Shown: positions 1 to 9,045, counted from the first letter of the stretch. The stretch is DNA of 64,000 nucleotides from Bacteroidales bacterium (GCA_017960475.1 JAGCZH010000006.1:62001-126000); one strand, 5' to 3'. Numbers and translations: made by a program. Notes: generated by a model from the sequence alone, not told the origin.

Positions 1-351
1 AAAACTGACTATCCTACCAGAACAACCTTCGCCGCCCTTTGTCATATTATAACCTTTACTCGGATCATCGCTGTTATATTTTGCAATTAATGCAATTTCT
101 TTTTTTGCTGCTTCATCTGCCGATAGATTTTTATAAAGAACCTCGTGCTTAAAGTTCTCCCATCCATATTTCTTAATTGCATGTGCAAAATGTCTTTGAT
201 CTGCATGTGTATGGCCTCTTGAACATCGTAAATAATTAGAGCCATCAATACCCCATCTATAGGAAGGTTTTCTATAACATTTTCCTATGTATACTTTCCC
301 ATTTTCAATATTTGTGTGCATATAAACAGAGTATCCTTTTTTTTCACTCAT
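1..351 (-). CDS. GIY-YIG nuclease-like protein (partial, runs off left edge)
   Basis: The reverse strand reads open from an ATG at 351 down to base 1 with no stop, 117 codons seen. Near the N-terminus a variant GIY motif (YSVY, residues 6-9) is followed about ten residues later by KVYIGK, the two halves of the GIY-YIG nuclease core. A HFAHAIKKYGWENF stretch and a C-terminal YNMTKGGEG are typical of the homing-endonuclease/phage-type branch of this family, which cuts DNA at a single strand per active site. The start codon overlaps the stop of the upstream XRE gene by one base (TGATG), so the two are probably translated together. The protein end and any DNA-binding tail lie outside the window. 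Family assignment is firm; role (mobile element, repair or defence) is open. Confidence 0.75.
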   Translation of the reverse strand, partial: MSEKKGYSVYMHTNIENGKVYIGKCYRKPSYRWGIDGSNYLRCSRGHTHADQRHFAHAIKKYGWENFKHEVLYKNLSADEAAKKEIALIAKYNSDDPSKGYNMTKGGEGCSGRIVSF

Positions 352-821
352 CACACACCTCCTTTCTTCACGAAATCGAGTTGCATACCCATAGCGGAAG
401 CGATACGACATAAAATGTCCAATCCTGGAGAATATTTCCCTTGTTCGATACGGCTCATGTTTGCTGGGGTAATACCAGCTTTTAGAGCGAGTGATTTTGC
501 ATCAAGCTGCTTTTCCTCACGCAACGTTTTTATCCGTTGCCCTATGCGCTCACGGTCAATATTTCTATCTTGACCAGCGTAAAATGGCGATACAAATCCA
601 TGCATGAGAAGTTGCTGCGAGATATAATTTAAATAATTATCTCGCCCTTGTTTCATAAAATTGTCAGTAATTAAACATATTGCCTCAGAATACTCTTTTT
701 GATAAAGCAACGGCATTGTACTACTGAAACCGATAATGAAGACACCTCCTTGAGGGTGTTCTACCCTAACTTGCAAATTTCCATTCTTCGCCTCTTGAAT
801 TGATAAAATCTTTGTTTCCAT
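351..821 (-). CDS. XRE-family helix-turn-helix regulator with N-terminal extension
   Basis: A 156-residue protein. Residues about 92-150 form a Cro/C1-type HTH: an IGQRIKTLREEK helix, the turn region LALKAGITPANMSRIEQGK, then the typical PGLDILCRIASAMG helix. The first 90 residues resemble no domain I can name; they may sense a ligand or mediate dimers. The gene is first in a two-gene unit with the GIY-YIG nuclease-like gene, joined by a one-base stop/start overlap. A -7 box (TATCTTTG) lies about 50 bases upstream at 870-877. Such a small regulator next to a nuclease commonly controls its own operon; that is inference here. It is divergent from clpC, with two inverted repeats between them that might serve as operators. 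Confidence 0.8.
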   Translation of the reverse strand: METKILSIQEAKNGNLQVRVEHPQGGVFIIGFSSTMPLLYQKEYSEAICLITDNFMKQGRDNYLNYISQQLLMHGFVSPFYAGQDRNIDRERIGQRIKTLREEKQLDAKSLALKAGITPANMSRIEQGKYSPGLDILCRIASAMGMQLDFVKKGGV

Positions 822-869
822 TACGATACGTTTTTAATGTGTTCGACACTTTTATAATGAAATTTGATG

Positions 870-877
870 CAAAGATA
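870..877 (-). promoter_or_regulatory. Predicted -7 promoter box for the XRE gene
   Basis: TATCTTTG on the minus strand fits the Bacteroidota -7 consensus TAnnTTTG and lies about 49 bases before the XRE start. A TTTG -33 box at the ideal spacing is not evident. Confidence 0.5.
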
Positions 878-980
878 AAAAGAAATTATCAAATCAGATA
901 ATTATTTTTGCAAACATTCAAAAAAAAGCAGTGTGAAGACAATAGTATGCAGAATCAATTCATGGAGCAAGAGTATTGTT

Positions 981-1026
981 AGGCGTTAATTTTACTCCCG
1001 AAAACGCCTATATGACAAATTGTCAT
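981..1026. promoter_or_regulatory. Two adjacent inverted repeats in the XRE-clpC divergent region
   Basis: AGGCGTT (981-987) pairs with AACGCCT (1003-1009), a 7-bp stem with a 15-base loop. Right after it, ATGACAAATTGTCAT (1012-1026) is a perfect 7+1+7 palindrome. The rest of the 336-base gap between the XRE gene and clpC is AT-rich and shows no gene. The palindrome has the size of a dimeric repressor operator; which protein binds it cannot be read from sequence. Confidence 0.4.
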
Positions 1027-1092
1027 GTAGTATTCACACAACCATGTTGAAAAGATTGTTTGGCAACGTTGTTGTAGTCATAATAATAATAG

Positions 1093-1100
1093 TACTTTTG
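1093..1100 (+). promoter_or_regulatory. Predicted -7 promoter box for clpC
   Basis: TACTTTTG matches TAnnTTTG, 58 bases before the clpC ATG. GTTG at 1071-1074 could act as the -33 element at an 18-base spacing. Confidence 0.45.
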
Positions 1101-1157
1101 ATTACTTGAATCGAATAGGCAAAAGTAGTATCATTTTTCTGACACACAATATTATAC

Positions 1158-3791
1158 ATGGATCCAAAGCTTAGTAAAAACAGCAAAAAGGTGATTTCCG
1201 ACAGTCGTGACGAAGCCATCAGGCTCAAAAACGGCCATATCGGAGTTGAGCATTTATTTTTGGGGATTATTAGAGAGCAAGAATGTTCGGCATACATCAT
1301 GTTGACCCAGATGGGCATTGACTTGCAATCCATGAAAAGCCGCATTGAGAGCGCCATAGGACGCCAGCAGTCGGAAGAGGTTTTCAGCGACGAAAGCCAG
1401 ATACCGATGCTCAAACAAACCGAAAAGGTGCTGAGGCTGGCATTTCTGGAATCGACAAAATTGAAAAAGCCTGAAATCAAGACCGAGCATTTGGTCCTTG
1501 CCATCCTTATGGAAGGCGAGAACGTCGCAGCAAGACTTCTTGACCGCGAAGGACTTACATACAACAAGTTTTTTGAGGCTCTGAAAAAAGAGCACCCCGA
1601 CAACGACAACCGTTCTATTGAGGACGAATACAATCCCAATCTTGATTTTGGCGAAAACGACGAGGAGGATGAAGACGACTACCCATACGCCAACCCCGAA
1701 TCGCCCAAGCATGGCGACAGCGGCAAAGGCAACAAGACTCCCGCCCTCGAAAACTTTGGTCGCGACCTTACCAAAGCCGCCGAGGAAGGTCGCCTCGACC
1801 CTATCGTTGGCCGAACCAAAGAGTTGGAGCGTATAGCTCAGATTCTCAGCCGTCGCAAGAAAAACAACCCCGTACTTATCGGTGAGCCTGGCGTGGGCAA
1901 ATCGGCCATAGCCGAAGGTTTGGCACAACGCATTGTTGAAGGCAAAGTGCCAAGCACCCTTTACCACAAACGCGTCATATCGCTCGATTTGGCGTCGCTG
2001 GTGGCAGGCACCAAATACAGAGGCCAGTTTGAGGAGCGCATGAAAGCCATCCTCAACGAGCTGGAGAACAACCACAACATCATTCTTTTCATCGACGAAA
2101 TCCACACCATTGTCGGTGCCGGCAGCGCCTCGGGTTCGCTCGACGCTTCCAACATGTTCAAACCCGCCTTGGCAAGAGGCGAGATACAATGCATTGGCGC
2201 CACCACCCTCGACGAATACCGCCAATATATAGAGAAAGACGGGGCCTTGGAACGCCGCTTCCAAAAAGTGCTTGTCGAAGCCTCGAGCGCCGAAGAGACC
2301 TACGAAATTCTCAGCAACATTCGCGACAAATATGAGGATCACCACATGGTGCACTACACCGACGAGGCCCTTAGGGCATGCATAAGCCTCACCGAGCGTT
2401 ATGTCAGCGAGCGTCTGCTTCCCGACAAAGCCATCGACGCTATGGACGAGGCGGGTGCCCGCGTCCGCATTGCCAATGTCAGAGTTCCTCAAGAGATCGT
2501 CGACATGGAGCAACGCATAGCTGCCGTGGTACAGCAAAAGAAAACCGTCCTGCTGGAGAAGAGATACAACGAGGCGGCGGCATTGCGCGACGAGGAGCGT
2601 GAGCTCACCGCCGAACTGGAAAAGATGCGCCGTGCTTTTGAAAACGAAGAGCGCGACCACCGAGTGCAGGTGACCGAAAACGATGTTGCCGAAGTCGTCG
2701 CCATGATGACAGGCGTCCCCGTACAGCGTATAGCTCAAAATGAGGGCACACGTCTGCTGAACATGGAAAAAGAGCTTGAAGGCTCGGTGATAGGTCAAGA
2801 CGAAGCCATCAAAAAGATAAGCAAAGCCATTCGCCGCAACCGCGCGGGGCTTAAAGACCCCAACAAGCCTATTGGAACATTCATTTTCCTGGGCCCCACA
2901 GGTGTAGGCAAGACTTACCTCACCAAAGTCCTAGCCAAATACCTCTTCGACAGCGAGCAAGCTATGATTCGCATTGACATGAGCGAATATATGGACAAAT
3001 ACGATGTGTCGCGACTGATAGGAGCGCCTCCAGGATATGTGGGTTACGAGGAGGGCGGCCAGCTCACCGAAAAAGTGCGTCGCAAACCCTACTCCATTAT
3101 TCTGCTCGACGAAATTGAGAAGGCTCATCCCGACATCTTCAATGTGTTGCTGCAAGTACTTGACGACGGTCAGCTCACCGATGGCTTGGGTCGCAAAGTG
3201 GACTTCAAAAACACTATCATTATCATGACCTCCAACATTGGAAGCCGCCAGCTAAAAGACTTCGGCACTGGTGTCGGCTTCAACACATCGGCACGCGAAG
3301 CCGAAAAATCGGTCATGGAGCGCGATGTGATTGAGAAAGCCCTGAAAAAATCTTTCGCCCCCGAGTTCCTAAACCGCATTGACGACATAATCTATTTCAA
3401 CAGCCTCAAACGTGAAGACATTCACAAAATCATTGAGATAGAGCTGAAAGGTTTGTTTAAACGCATCCGCACCATGGGCTTTGAAATCAAGATTGACGAT
3501 AAAGCCAAAGACTTCCTCGTTGCCAAAGGCTGGGACGCACAATATGGCGCCCGTCCTCTGAAAAGAGCCATCCAAAGATATATCGAAGACGACCTTGCCG
3601 AAGAGATCATCAAAGCCGACATCATCGCTGGCGACACGATATGCATCACCACCGCCAAGGAAGAGGGCAAGGACTCCCCCACCCTCGACAAGGAGAAGAT
3701 TGTTTTCGAGATCGAGAAAGGCCAAGCCTCACGTCAACTCAGCGAGGTGCTGACAGAAAGCATGGAAAAAGAATGCGCCGAGGTGGAATGA
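1158..3791 (+). CDS. clpC: ATP-dependent Clp protease ATP-binding subunit ClpC
   Basis: An 877-residue AAA+ unfoldase that feeds proteins to ClpP in the cytoplasm. Order of parts: double Clp_N repeat (about 1-145), acidic linker (150-185), first AAA+ module with Walker A GEPGVGKS near 242 and Walker [10 protein letters not shown] near 309, a coiled UVR-type segment near 450-485 ([12 protein letters not shown]), then the second AAA+ module with GPTGVGKT near 578 and the C-terminal sensor domain. A VGF loop near 705 matches the ClpP-docking loop of Bacillus ClpC. The UVR segment and its place between the two AAA+ modules favour ClpC over ClpA or ClpB (no long ClpB middle domain). Transcribed alone, with a hairpin terminator after the stop. 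No partner clpP or adaptor gene is nearby. Confidence 0.95.
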   Translation: MDPKLSKNSKKVISDSRDEAIRLKNGHIGVEHLFLGIIREQECSAYIMLTQMGIDLQSMKSRIESAIGRQQSEEVFSDESQIPMLKQTEKVLRLAFLESTKLKKPEIKTEHLVLAILMEGENVAARLLDREGLTYNKFFEALKKEHPDNDNRSIEDEYNPNLDFGENDEEDEDDYPYANPESPKHGDSGKGNKTPALENFGRDLTKAAEEGRLDPIVGRTKELERIAQILSRRKKNNPVLIGEPGVGKSAIAEGLAQRIVEGKVPSTLYHKRVISLDLASLVAGTKYRGQFEERMKAILNELENNHNIILFIDEIHTIVGAGSASGSLDASNMFKPALARGEIQCIGATTLDEYRQYIEKDGALERRFQKVLVEASSAEETYEILSNIRDKYEDHHMVHYTDEALRACISLTERYVSERLLPDKAIDAMDEAGARVRIANVRVPQEIVDMEQRIAAVVQQKKTVLLEKRYNEAAALRDEERELTAELEKMRRAFENEERDHRVQVTENDVAEVVAMMTGVPVQRIAQNEGTRLLNMEKELEGSVIGQDEAIKKISKAIRRNRAGLKDPNKPIGTFIFLGPTGVGKTYLTKVLAKYLFDSEQAMIRIDMSEYMDKYDVSRLIGAPPGYVGYEEGGQLTEKVRRKPYSIILLDEIEKAHPDIFNVLLQVLDDGQLTDGLGRKVDFKNTIIIMTSNIGSRQLKDFGTGVGFNTSAREAEKSVMERDVIEKALKKSFAPEFLNRIDDIIYFNSLKREDIHKIIEIELKGLFKRIRTMGFEIKIDDKAKDFLVAKGWDAQYGARPLKRAIQRYIEDDLAEEIIKADIIAGDTICITTAKEEGKDSPTLDKEKIVFEIEKGQASRQLSEVLTESMEKECAEVE

Positions 3792-3836
3792 TAGCCTCCA
3801 AATCAACCACTATTGACCGATAGGGTTAAAAACAAC

Positions 3837-3873
3837 AAAACGCTGGAATCTGATTGTCAGTTTCCAGCGTTTT
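3837..3873. terminator. Bidirectional rho-independent terminator between clpC and nrdG
   Basis: A 12-bp stem (AAAACGCTGGAA with TTCCAGCGTTTT) and 13-base loop, followed by a T run on the plus strand and by a T-rich stretch on the minus strand. It can end both convergent transcripts. Confidence 0.85.
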
Positions 3874-3897
3874 TTATTATAAATCGAAATCGGTCGT

Positions 3898-4362
3898 TTA
3901 CTTCTTCCAAAAATGGGAGGTGATGTCATTCATCTGGCCACAAACAACACGATAAAGACGCTGATTGGTGTGAGGGCTTTTCAAAGGGCCAAGATGTTTA
4001 AGATAGGGCCCCAGCTTTATGTAGTCGAAATTGGCGAGACTTATCATTGGCGACAACAACGAGCGTCCACTCCACCACGCAATATGAAGACGAGGGTGGC
4101 GTTTGCGCAGATTTGCCGCCAGATGGTTCACCTCGTTAGGTTGAGCGTCGCCGCCCATAAGACTAACACATGTCACGTCTCTATGTTGCTCGTCGAGTAG
4201 TTCATCCACTTTGTCTTCGTCAAGCACCGTTCCGCCCTCGTTCCAAAGATATTTCGAGTGGCATCCCGGGCAACGACAAGGGCACCCGCTGAGGTTGATG
4301 GCGAGTGTCACTTCGTCGGGAATCTCCTGAAAAACGACGTCGGTATTGACATATCTCAACAT
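3898..4362 (-). CDS. nrdG: Anaerobic ribonucleotide reductase activating protein NrdG
   Basis: A 154-residue radical SAM enzyme that makes the glycyl radical on NrdD using S-adenosylmethionine and a [4Fe-4S] cluster. The cluster motif CX3CX2C is at Cys27, Cys31 and Cys34 inside NLSGCPCRCPGCH, the expected place for this short family. A later SLMGGDAQ segment is the SAM-binding GGE-type motif. Length is normal for NrdG. It lies 24 bases downstream of nrdD on the same strand and must be co-transcribed, so it falls under the same riboswitch control. Confidence 0.92.
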   Translation of the reverse strand: MLRYVNTDVVFQEIPDEVTLAINLSGCPCRCPGCHSKYLWNEGGTVLDEDKVDELLDEQHRDVTCVSLMGGDAQPNEVNHLAANLRKRHPRLHIAWWSGRSLLSPMISLANFDYIKLGPYLKHLGPLKSPHTNQRLYRVVCGQMNDITSHFWKK

Positions 4363-4386
4363 AGTGGCGACCGAAGAGATTGATGA

Positions 4387-6483
4387 CTATTGCATATTGG
4401 CATAGAAACGACGGGCAGCTTCCTGCTGACGCGGCTGGCTGAAATTGCTAACACGTTTCAGATAGCCGATGATACGAGTCATGTAGTCGACATTCTTGGA
4501 ATGGCACTTAGGACATTCTTTGAGATAGCGTTTGTCGATATGGCCGCAGTCGTTACAGATGGTGTTGGGGATGTTGAAGGTGAAATAGTTGCAACCCTCT
4601 TTAGCCGCCACCTGCAGAAGCTGCATATACTGAGCTTGCGACAGATGCTCCTCCAAATTCATGTGCAAAGCCGAACCTCCAGTGAGGTGCTCGATGTAGG
4701 GAGCGCCGTGGAGGCGGAACTTGTCGATTACCGACAAGGAGGTGTCCTCGACAATGTAGAAATAGCTGTTGTAGCAGTCGCGCGGTACAAAGTAGCCATC
4801 CTCACGATCCCATTTGGCATGTTTGACGCCAACATTTTCGGCAGGAATCATCTCGCAATTGAACATAACATCCTTGGTGCGGTACTCTTTGTTTTTCTTT
4901 TCCACCAATCCGAGAACCGTCTGCACAAACTCACGATATTTGGGATTGTCGTTGATGGTGATGCCCATAAATTCGGCAGCTTCTACCAAGCCGTTGACAC
5001 CGATGGTAAGATACTGGCGGCTCATGTTGATATAGCCAGCGTCGAAGAGCGGAAGCATGCCATGCTGCTGTAGGTCCTTGAGGTTTTCGTTGTAAGCCAG
5101 CTGCACCTTGTGGCAGAGGTCGATGATGTCGGTAAGGAATTCGCAGTAATCCATGCCATTGTTTACAGCATACTGGATACAGCGGTTGAGGTTGATGGTG
5201 AGGACGCTCTTGCTGCCCGTGGAGACACCGCCGGCGCCGAGGGTATAGCTGAAACCGTTGTCGGTGATTTCGTTACGCAGACGGCAGCAGCTACTGAGCG
5301 AGTCGGCATTGTCGCTCATATAGGTGAAGAAAGAGTGGCCCTCGGAGTACATCTGTGCTGTGAAGTTGGCCATATCGGGGTCGGCGAAAGTGCCGTCGGG
5401 ATTGTAGAGCAGAGCCATAGTTTCGACAGGGAAAGTGAGTACCGCCTTGGTACGCTCGTTGTTGAACCAACGCATGAAGCGTTTTTGGAGCCAGCAGAGG
5501 CCTTCCCAGTCGGGTTCGGAGCCGTCGGGGAAACGGAATTCGCCGAAAAGGCTGTCGAAGTAGGGTTTGTCGTAGTAGGCAATGTTCCAGAAGACGGCTT
5601 GATAGTTGCGAGCACCCGTAGGTTGGTTGAGGGAGTAAACAATCTGCTCGAAGCAGTCGGTAACAACCTTGTCGAGAGTGCGTTTCTTCAAGCTCAAATC
5701 GACCACCTTGGCGGGATCCTTCCAATAGTCTTTGCCGTAGTCGAGGCCAATGAAATAGTTGAGATACATCAAGAACTCTGGAGTGGCACAAGCACCACTA
5801 AGCATGGAGCTGACCATGAACACCATGTTGATGAAGCCGCCGCAGAAACTTTTGAGGTTGGTGGGTGCCGTCGAGTTGCCACCAATGCTGGCGGTGCCGG
5901 AGAGCAGCCAGGGGTACATAGTTATGCTGGCGCAATAATTTGCGAGCGAAGTCTCGTCGTTCTTATAAATGAAATGGTGTGTCAGTAGGTCAATATATCT
6001 GTTGGCTGTCTCTTTGCCATAGAGGAGTTTGATGCGGTCGGTAAGGAGACGGCGGTTGAGACGGATGAAGTTGCTTTTGGGAAGCTCGCCGATAAGGGTG
6101 GCTATGTTTTTATGCTCAACGTTGGCGTTGGCGTCATACTTGCTGCCCGTCGCGGCGTTGGCGGCCTCGACATAGTCGGCGAGGAATTTGAGTTTTTCCA
6201 TTGTCTCACGGTCCTCAGTGTGCTGCTGCCGGTAAAGCATAAAGCATTTGGCGACATCGTAGAAGCCCTCCTTCATGAGGGAGACCTCCACCTGGTTTTG
6301 GATTTCCTCGACAGTAATACCGTTATGGATGTCGAGGTTGGAAAGGATGCGCGAGATATTGCCAAGGTCTATCGGCACATTGACAGCGTCGAAAGCCTTG
6401 ACGATGGCATTCATAATCTTGTCGAGGGAAAAGCGTTCGGATTTTCCGTCACGTTTGGTAATTGTCAGTGTATTAGTCTCCAT
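4387..6483 (-). CDS. nrdD: Anaerobic (class III) ribonucleoside-triphosphate reductase NrdD
   Basis: A 698-residue oxygen-sensitive enzyme that reduces NTPs to dNTPs without cobalamin. An ATP-cone regulatory domain occupies about residues 5-95. The C-terminal zinc site is seen as Cys643, Cys646, Cys657 and Cys660, and the glycyl radical site is Gly673 in RIIGYLKRVSNF. The large central part carries the conserved barrel segments (for example SGTASIGGNSTAPTN and CRLRNEI). Start ATG is preceded by a long leader with a cobalamin riboswitch, so expression should fall when B12 is plentiful. This suggests the genome also has a B12-dependent class II reductase elsewhere; none is in this window. Confidence 0.95.
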   Translation of the reverse strand: METNTLTITKRDGKSERFSLDKIMNAIVKAFDAVNVPIDLGNISRILSNLDIHNGITVEEIQNQVEVSLMKEGFYDVAKCFMLYRQQHTEDRETMEKLKFLADYVEAANAATGSKYDANANVEHKNIATLIGELPKSNFIRLNRRLLTDRIKLLYGKETANRYIDLLTHHFIYKNDETSLANYCASITMYPWLLSGTASIGGNSTAPTNLKSFCGGFINMVFMVSSMLSGACATPEFLMYLNYFIGLDYGKDYWKDPAKVVDLSLKKRTLDKVVTDCFEQIVYSLNQPTGARNYQAVFWNIAYYDKPYFDSLFGEFRFPDGSEPDWEGLCWLQKRFMRWFNNERTKAVLTFPVETMALLYNPDGTFADPDMANFTAQMYSEGHSFFTYMSDNADSLSSCCRLRNEITDNGFSYTLGAGGVSTGSKSVLTINLNRCIQYAVNNGMDYCEFLTDIIDLCHKVQLAYNENLKDLQQHGMLPLFDAGYINMSRQYLTIGVNGLVEAAEFMGITINDNPKYREFVQTVLGLVEKKNKEYRTKDVMFNCEMIPAENVGVKHAKWDREDGYFVPRDCYNSYFYIVEDTSLSVIDKFRLHGAPYIEHLTGGSALHMNLEEHLSQAQYMQLLQVAAKEGCNYFTFNIPNTICNDCGHIDKRYLKECPKCHSKNVDYMTRIIGYLKRVSNFSQPRQQEAARRFYANMQ

Positions 6484-6513
6484 ATTGTCTATTTTTCAAA
6501 TCATAATTAATGG

Positions 6514-6580
6514 CGGCTATGTTTTGACAAAAGGAGGGCTTGTAATCGACCGCAGCCTTTTAGACGCGAAAGCATAGCCG
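6514..6580 (-). promoter_or_regulatory. Possible expression platform between riboswitch and nrdD
   Basis: Directly after the riboswitch, CGGCTATG (6573-6580, minus strand) is fully complementary to CATAGCCG (6514-6521), enclosing about 50 bases. The 3' arm ends about 30 bases before the nrdD start. It is a candidate switching helix, either pausing transcription or hiding the start region. Pairing is seen; function is inferred. Confidence 0.4.
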
Positions 6581-6772
6581 AAATCGTCATGGCAGGTCTC
6601 CTGGCTTAGCACCTCGTGGCAAGTACCTTCTCAAAAAGACGGTAGAAAACCTCTTTTCAATGGCGTAATCACTTAGCCAGTCAGCAGTGGGTTACAGTTG
6701 CGCGACAGCTCACGATTCACACGTGATTCCCTCTTGGCGGCCTGGCGCAGTGCCGACCGACCGTGACGATAG
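6581..6772 (-). ncRNA. Cobalamin (B12) riboswitch in the nrdD leader
   Basis: On the minus strand the element ends with GCCAGGAGACCTGCC (6591-6605), the conserved 3' core of cobalamin riboswitches. Upstream are a GGGAATC...GTGAATC block and a CGCGCAACTGTAACCC block (near 6690-6705), matching the conserved GGGAA-GGTG-AA and CGC-AC-GTAA core parts, then a CCACTGC box. The P1 stem is visible: ATCGTCA (6764-6770) pairs with TGACGAT (6583-6589), seven perfect base pairs. It lies about 100 bases upstream of nrdD. Riboswitches of this class are known to control B12-independent isozymes, including anaerobic ribonucleotide reductases; here the target is clear from orientation and spacing. Confidence 0.9.
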
Positions 6773-6836
6773 TTGACAGTGTCAATGTACTGAAAGATGG
6801 CTATTTATTCAATAATACTATCGAACAAAACCAATG

Positions 6837-6844
6837 CAAAGATA
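6837..6844 (-). promoter_or_regulatory. Predicted -7 promoter box for riboswitch-nrdDG transcript
   Basis: TATCTTTG on the minus strand, about 65 bases upstream of the riboswitch P1 stem. This places the transcription start just before the aptamer. Confidence 0.5.
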
Positions 6845-6957
6845 CATAGTTTAAAGGACATATCTCCATGAGGGTTCCAACACTTTTCAACCGCAAATGT
6901 TGAAAAGCCCTTTAGAGATTGTAATGACAAAGGAAGTGAGCAATTGAAAAAAATAAT

Positions 6958-6992
6958 ACAAAAGCAGGGCGTATCATACACCCTGCTTTTGT
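6958..6992 (-). terminator. Rho-independent terminator downstream of folE
   Basis: A perfect 12-bp stem, ACAAAAGCAGGG (6958-6969) with CCCTGCTTTTGT (6981-6992), and an 11-base loop. Reading the minus strand it is followed by a T-rich tract (ATTATTTTTTTC), so it likely ends the folE transcript. It also insulates the nrdD promoter that follows. Confidence 0.8.
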
Positions 6993-7012
6993 ATCAATAA
7001 AAATAAAGTGAA

Positions 7013-7140
7013 GCGACGTTAATATTTAAATCATTGAATATTAACTTACAGACATCTTCACACCCCGCAGGGGATATGAACACCTTTGAAACACAATGAA
7101 TTAAAGTGAACAACTTTAAACTTTAAACTTTAAACGTTAA
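7013..7140 (-). repeat. Dispersed 128-bp intergenic hairpin repeat, copy A
   Basis: Lies in the folE 3' region. It aligns along its whole length, in opposite orientation, with 33045-33172. It starts with repeated GTTTAAA units, then holds the conserved block TTTCAAAGGTGTTCA, a hairpin CCCC-TGC-GGGG, the word AAGATGTCT and a second hairpin with arms GTTAATATT and AATATTAAC. No open reading frame is present. Structure and duplication are seen; whether it is a mobile REP-like element or a 3' UTR module is not known. Confidence 0.75.
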
Positions 7141-7147
7141 ACGTTAT

Positions 7148-7753
7148 TTAATGCAAATCGACACCGATAATGTGCATGAACTCCTCACGAGTCTTGGGGT
7201 CTTTCATGAAAGCCCCTGTGAAATCGGATGTCGTAGTTACAGAGTTCTGTTTCTGTACGCCACGCATTGACATACACATATGCTGGGCCTCTATAACCAC
7301 GGCGACACCAAGCGGCTGGAGAGTATCCTGAATGCAGTCCTTGATTTGTTTGGTCAGACGCTCCTGAACCTGCAGACGGCGCGCATATGCGTCGACGACA
7401 CGAGGTATCTTGGACAACCCCACTATTGTGCCATTGGGTATATACGCGACATGGGCTTTACCCACAAAGGGCACCATGTGGTGCTCGCAAAGGGAATAGA
7501 GCTCGATGTCTTTTACAACGACCATTTGTTTGTAGTCCTCATGGAACATCGCTGAGCGCAGAATCTCTCTGGGCTCAAGATCGTAGCCATTGGTGAAATA
7601 CAACATAGCCTTGGCTATGCGTTCGGGCGATTTGATGAGGCCCTCGCGTGAAGGGTCTTCGCCGAGAAGGCGTAATATCTCTTTGTAATGATTAGAGAGT
7701 TGGGCGACACAATCTTCGTCGTATTTATCTATTTTAAGGTAGCCTTTTTCCAT
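7148..7753 (-). CDS. folE: GTP cyclohydrolase I
   Basis: A 201-residue enzyme that opens GTP to 7,8-dihydroneopterin triphosphate, first step of tetrahydrofolate or of queuosine/biopterin routes. The zinc ligands of the family are all present: Cys89 and His92 in the CEHH motif and Cys160 in [11 protein letters not shown]. The TPERI-like segment (SPERIAKAM) and the SKIPR motif ([18 protein letters not shown]) are intact, and length matches the type IA enzyme. Transcribed on the minus strand as a single gene, with a terminator 155 bases downstream. No other folate genes adjoin it. Confidence 0.96.
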   Translation of the reverse strand: MEKGYLKIDKYDEDCVAQLSNHYKEILRLLGEDPSREGLIKSPERIAKAMLYFTNGYDLEPREILRSAMFHEDYKQMVVVKDIELYSLCEHHMVPFVGKAHVAYIPNGTIVGLSKIPRVVDAYARRLQVQERLTKQIKDCIQDTLQPLGVAVVIEAQHMCMSMRGVQKQNSVTTTSDFTGAFMKDPKTREEFMHIIGVDLH

Positions 7754-7854
7754 TTTGTAACGTTTAAAGTTTATTGTTTAAAGATTCCTCTCGAATCACG
7801 GACTTGTTTTATATGTGATTATCGTTTCAGTTTTTTAATAATATAGTGTTTTTA

Positions 7855-9045
7855 TTATTCCACATAGACAAGCAGGCCTTTCAGATATTCACCTTCGGGG
7901 TGGTAAATGCTGACAGGATGGTCTACGGCGTGAGGCAGTTGTTTGACTATGCGCACCTTGCGGCCTGCGTTGGCCGAAGCCGTGAACAGCATGGTCTGAA
8001 AGTCCTCTTTGGATACTGCCTGAGAGCAGCTGAAGGTAAGCAACAATCCTCCCTCGACAATGCTCTCCAACGCGCGTTGGTTGATGGCACGATAGCCTTT
8101 CAATCCCTGTTGCAGTGAACGATGGTTTTTGGCAAAAGCAGGTGGGTCGAGGACAATAAGGTCAAAACGCTTGTCGGCGTCATTCCTCAGGGTTTGTATA
8201 TATTGTAACACATCGGCGACAACGCCCTTGTGACGTTGACATTCGCCAAAGTTGAGCTCCACATTCCTGTTGCACAACTCGATGGCTTTCTTTGAGATAT
8301 CAACAGTCTCAACATAATCCGCGCCACCATGCAAGGCTGAGAGGGAGAAGCCTCCTGTATAGCCGAAACAATTGAGGACACGGCGTCCTTGCGAGAGGCT
8401 GGCGAGGAGATGCCGGTTCTCGCGCTGGTCGACGAAGAAACCTGTTTTCTGACCTTCAAAAAAATTGATATACATGCGGTTGCCATGCTCCGAAATGACA
8501 GTTTCCGCCTCTTCCCTGCCCCACAAGAAACCGTCGGAAGAAGGCGATGACAGTGTCGCACTGCTTTTGTCGAAAATCGAGGCAAGTCCATAGTTGGACA
8601 ACAGTTGGACAAAAAGACGGGTGAAAAGAGGGAAAAGACGGTGCATTCCCTCGCTATGAGCCTGCATGACAAGTGTCCCCGCATACCAGTCGCAGATAAG
8701 GCCAGGCATGAAGTCGCCCTCACCGTTCACCAAACGGAACACATTGGTATCAGAGTCGCTGAAAAAACCAAGACGCTCACGATAGGCTATTGCCGACTGC
8801 AGCCTTTTCTCGAAAAAAGAGCCATCGATACTCTGGGTTTCGAAGGAAAGCACCTTGCAAATAATAGAGTCGTTCTGATAGTGTCCCACGGCCATCCAGC
8901 GACCGTTGGAATCCAGCACATCGACGATGTCGCCATCGGCGGGCTCGCCGACGGTGCGACGCACAGCACCGCTGAACAGCCAAGGATGACGACGCAAGAG
9001 CGACTTTTCCTTTCCAGGAGCCAAAAACAGTTGAGGACGGATCAT
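7855..9045 (-). CDS. Class I SAM-dependent rRNA methyltransferase (RlmI-like)
   Basis: A 396-residue protein of the RlmI/YccW family that methylates a cytosine C5 in 23S rRNA. An N-terminal PUA domain (about 1-75; KSLLRRHPWLFSGAV) binds RNA. The methyltransferase fold follows with motif I LNCFGYTGGFSL near 225, DPPAFAKN (motif IV) near 300 and the catalytic-type FSCSQ near 338. E. coli RlmI acts on C1962, but the exact target is not certain from sequence. The start codon overlaps the end of the upstream rpe gene by 4 bases, so the two are coupled. Confidence 0.88.
   Translation of the reverse strand: MIRPQLFLAPGKEKSLLRRHPWLFSGAVRRTVGEPADGDIVDVLDSNGRWMAVGHYQNDSIICKVLSFETQSIDGSFFEKRLQSAIAYRERLGFFSDSDTNVFRLVNGEGDFMPGLICDWYAGTLVMQAHSEGMHRLFPLFTRLFVQLLSNYGLASIFDKSSATLSSPSSDGFLWGREEAETVISEHGNRMYINFFEGQKTGFFVDQRENRHLLASLSQGRRVLNCFGYTGGFSLSALHGGADYVETVDISKKAIELCNRNVELNFGECQRHKGVVADVLQYIQTLRNDADKRFDLIVLDPPAFAKNHRSLQQGLKGYRAINQRALESIVEGGLLLTFSCSQAVSKEDFQTMLFTASANAGRKVRIVKQLPHAVDHPVSIYHPEGEYLKGLLVYVE

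Noticed and set aside
1254..2798. Long open frame (514 codons) on the minus strand opposite clpC
   Set aside because: It lies wholly inside clpC, has hydrophobic low-order composition and matches no family; it is a shadow of biased codon use in clpC.
5110..5988. 292-codon plus-strand frame opposite nrdD
   Set aside because: Inside a certain gene on the other strand; composition (Val/Glu/Gly rich) typical of an antisense shadow.
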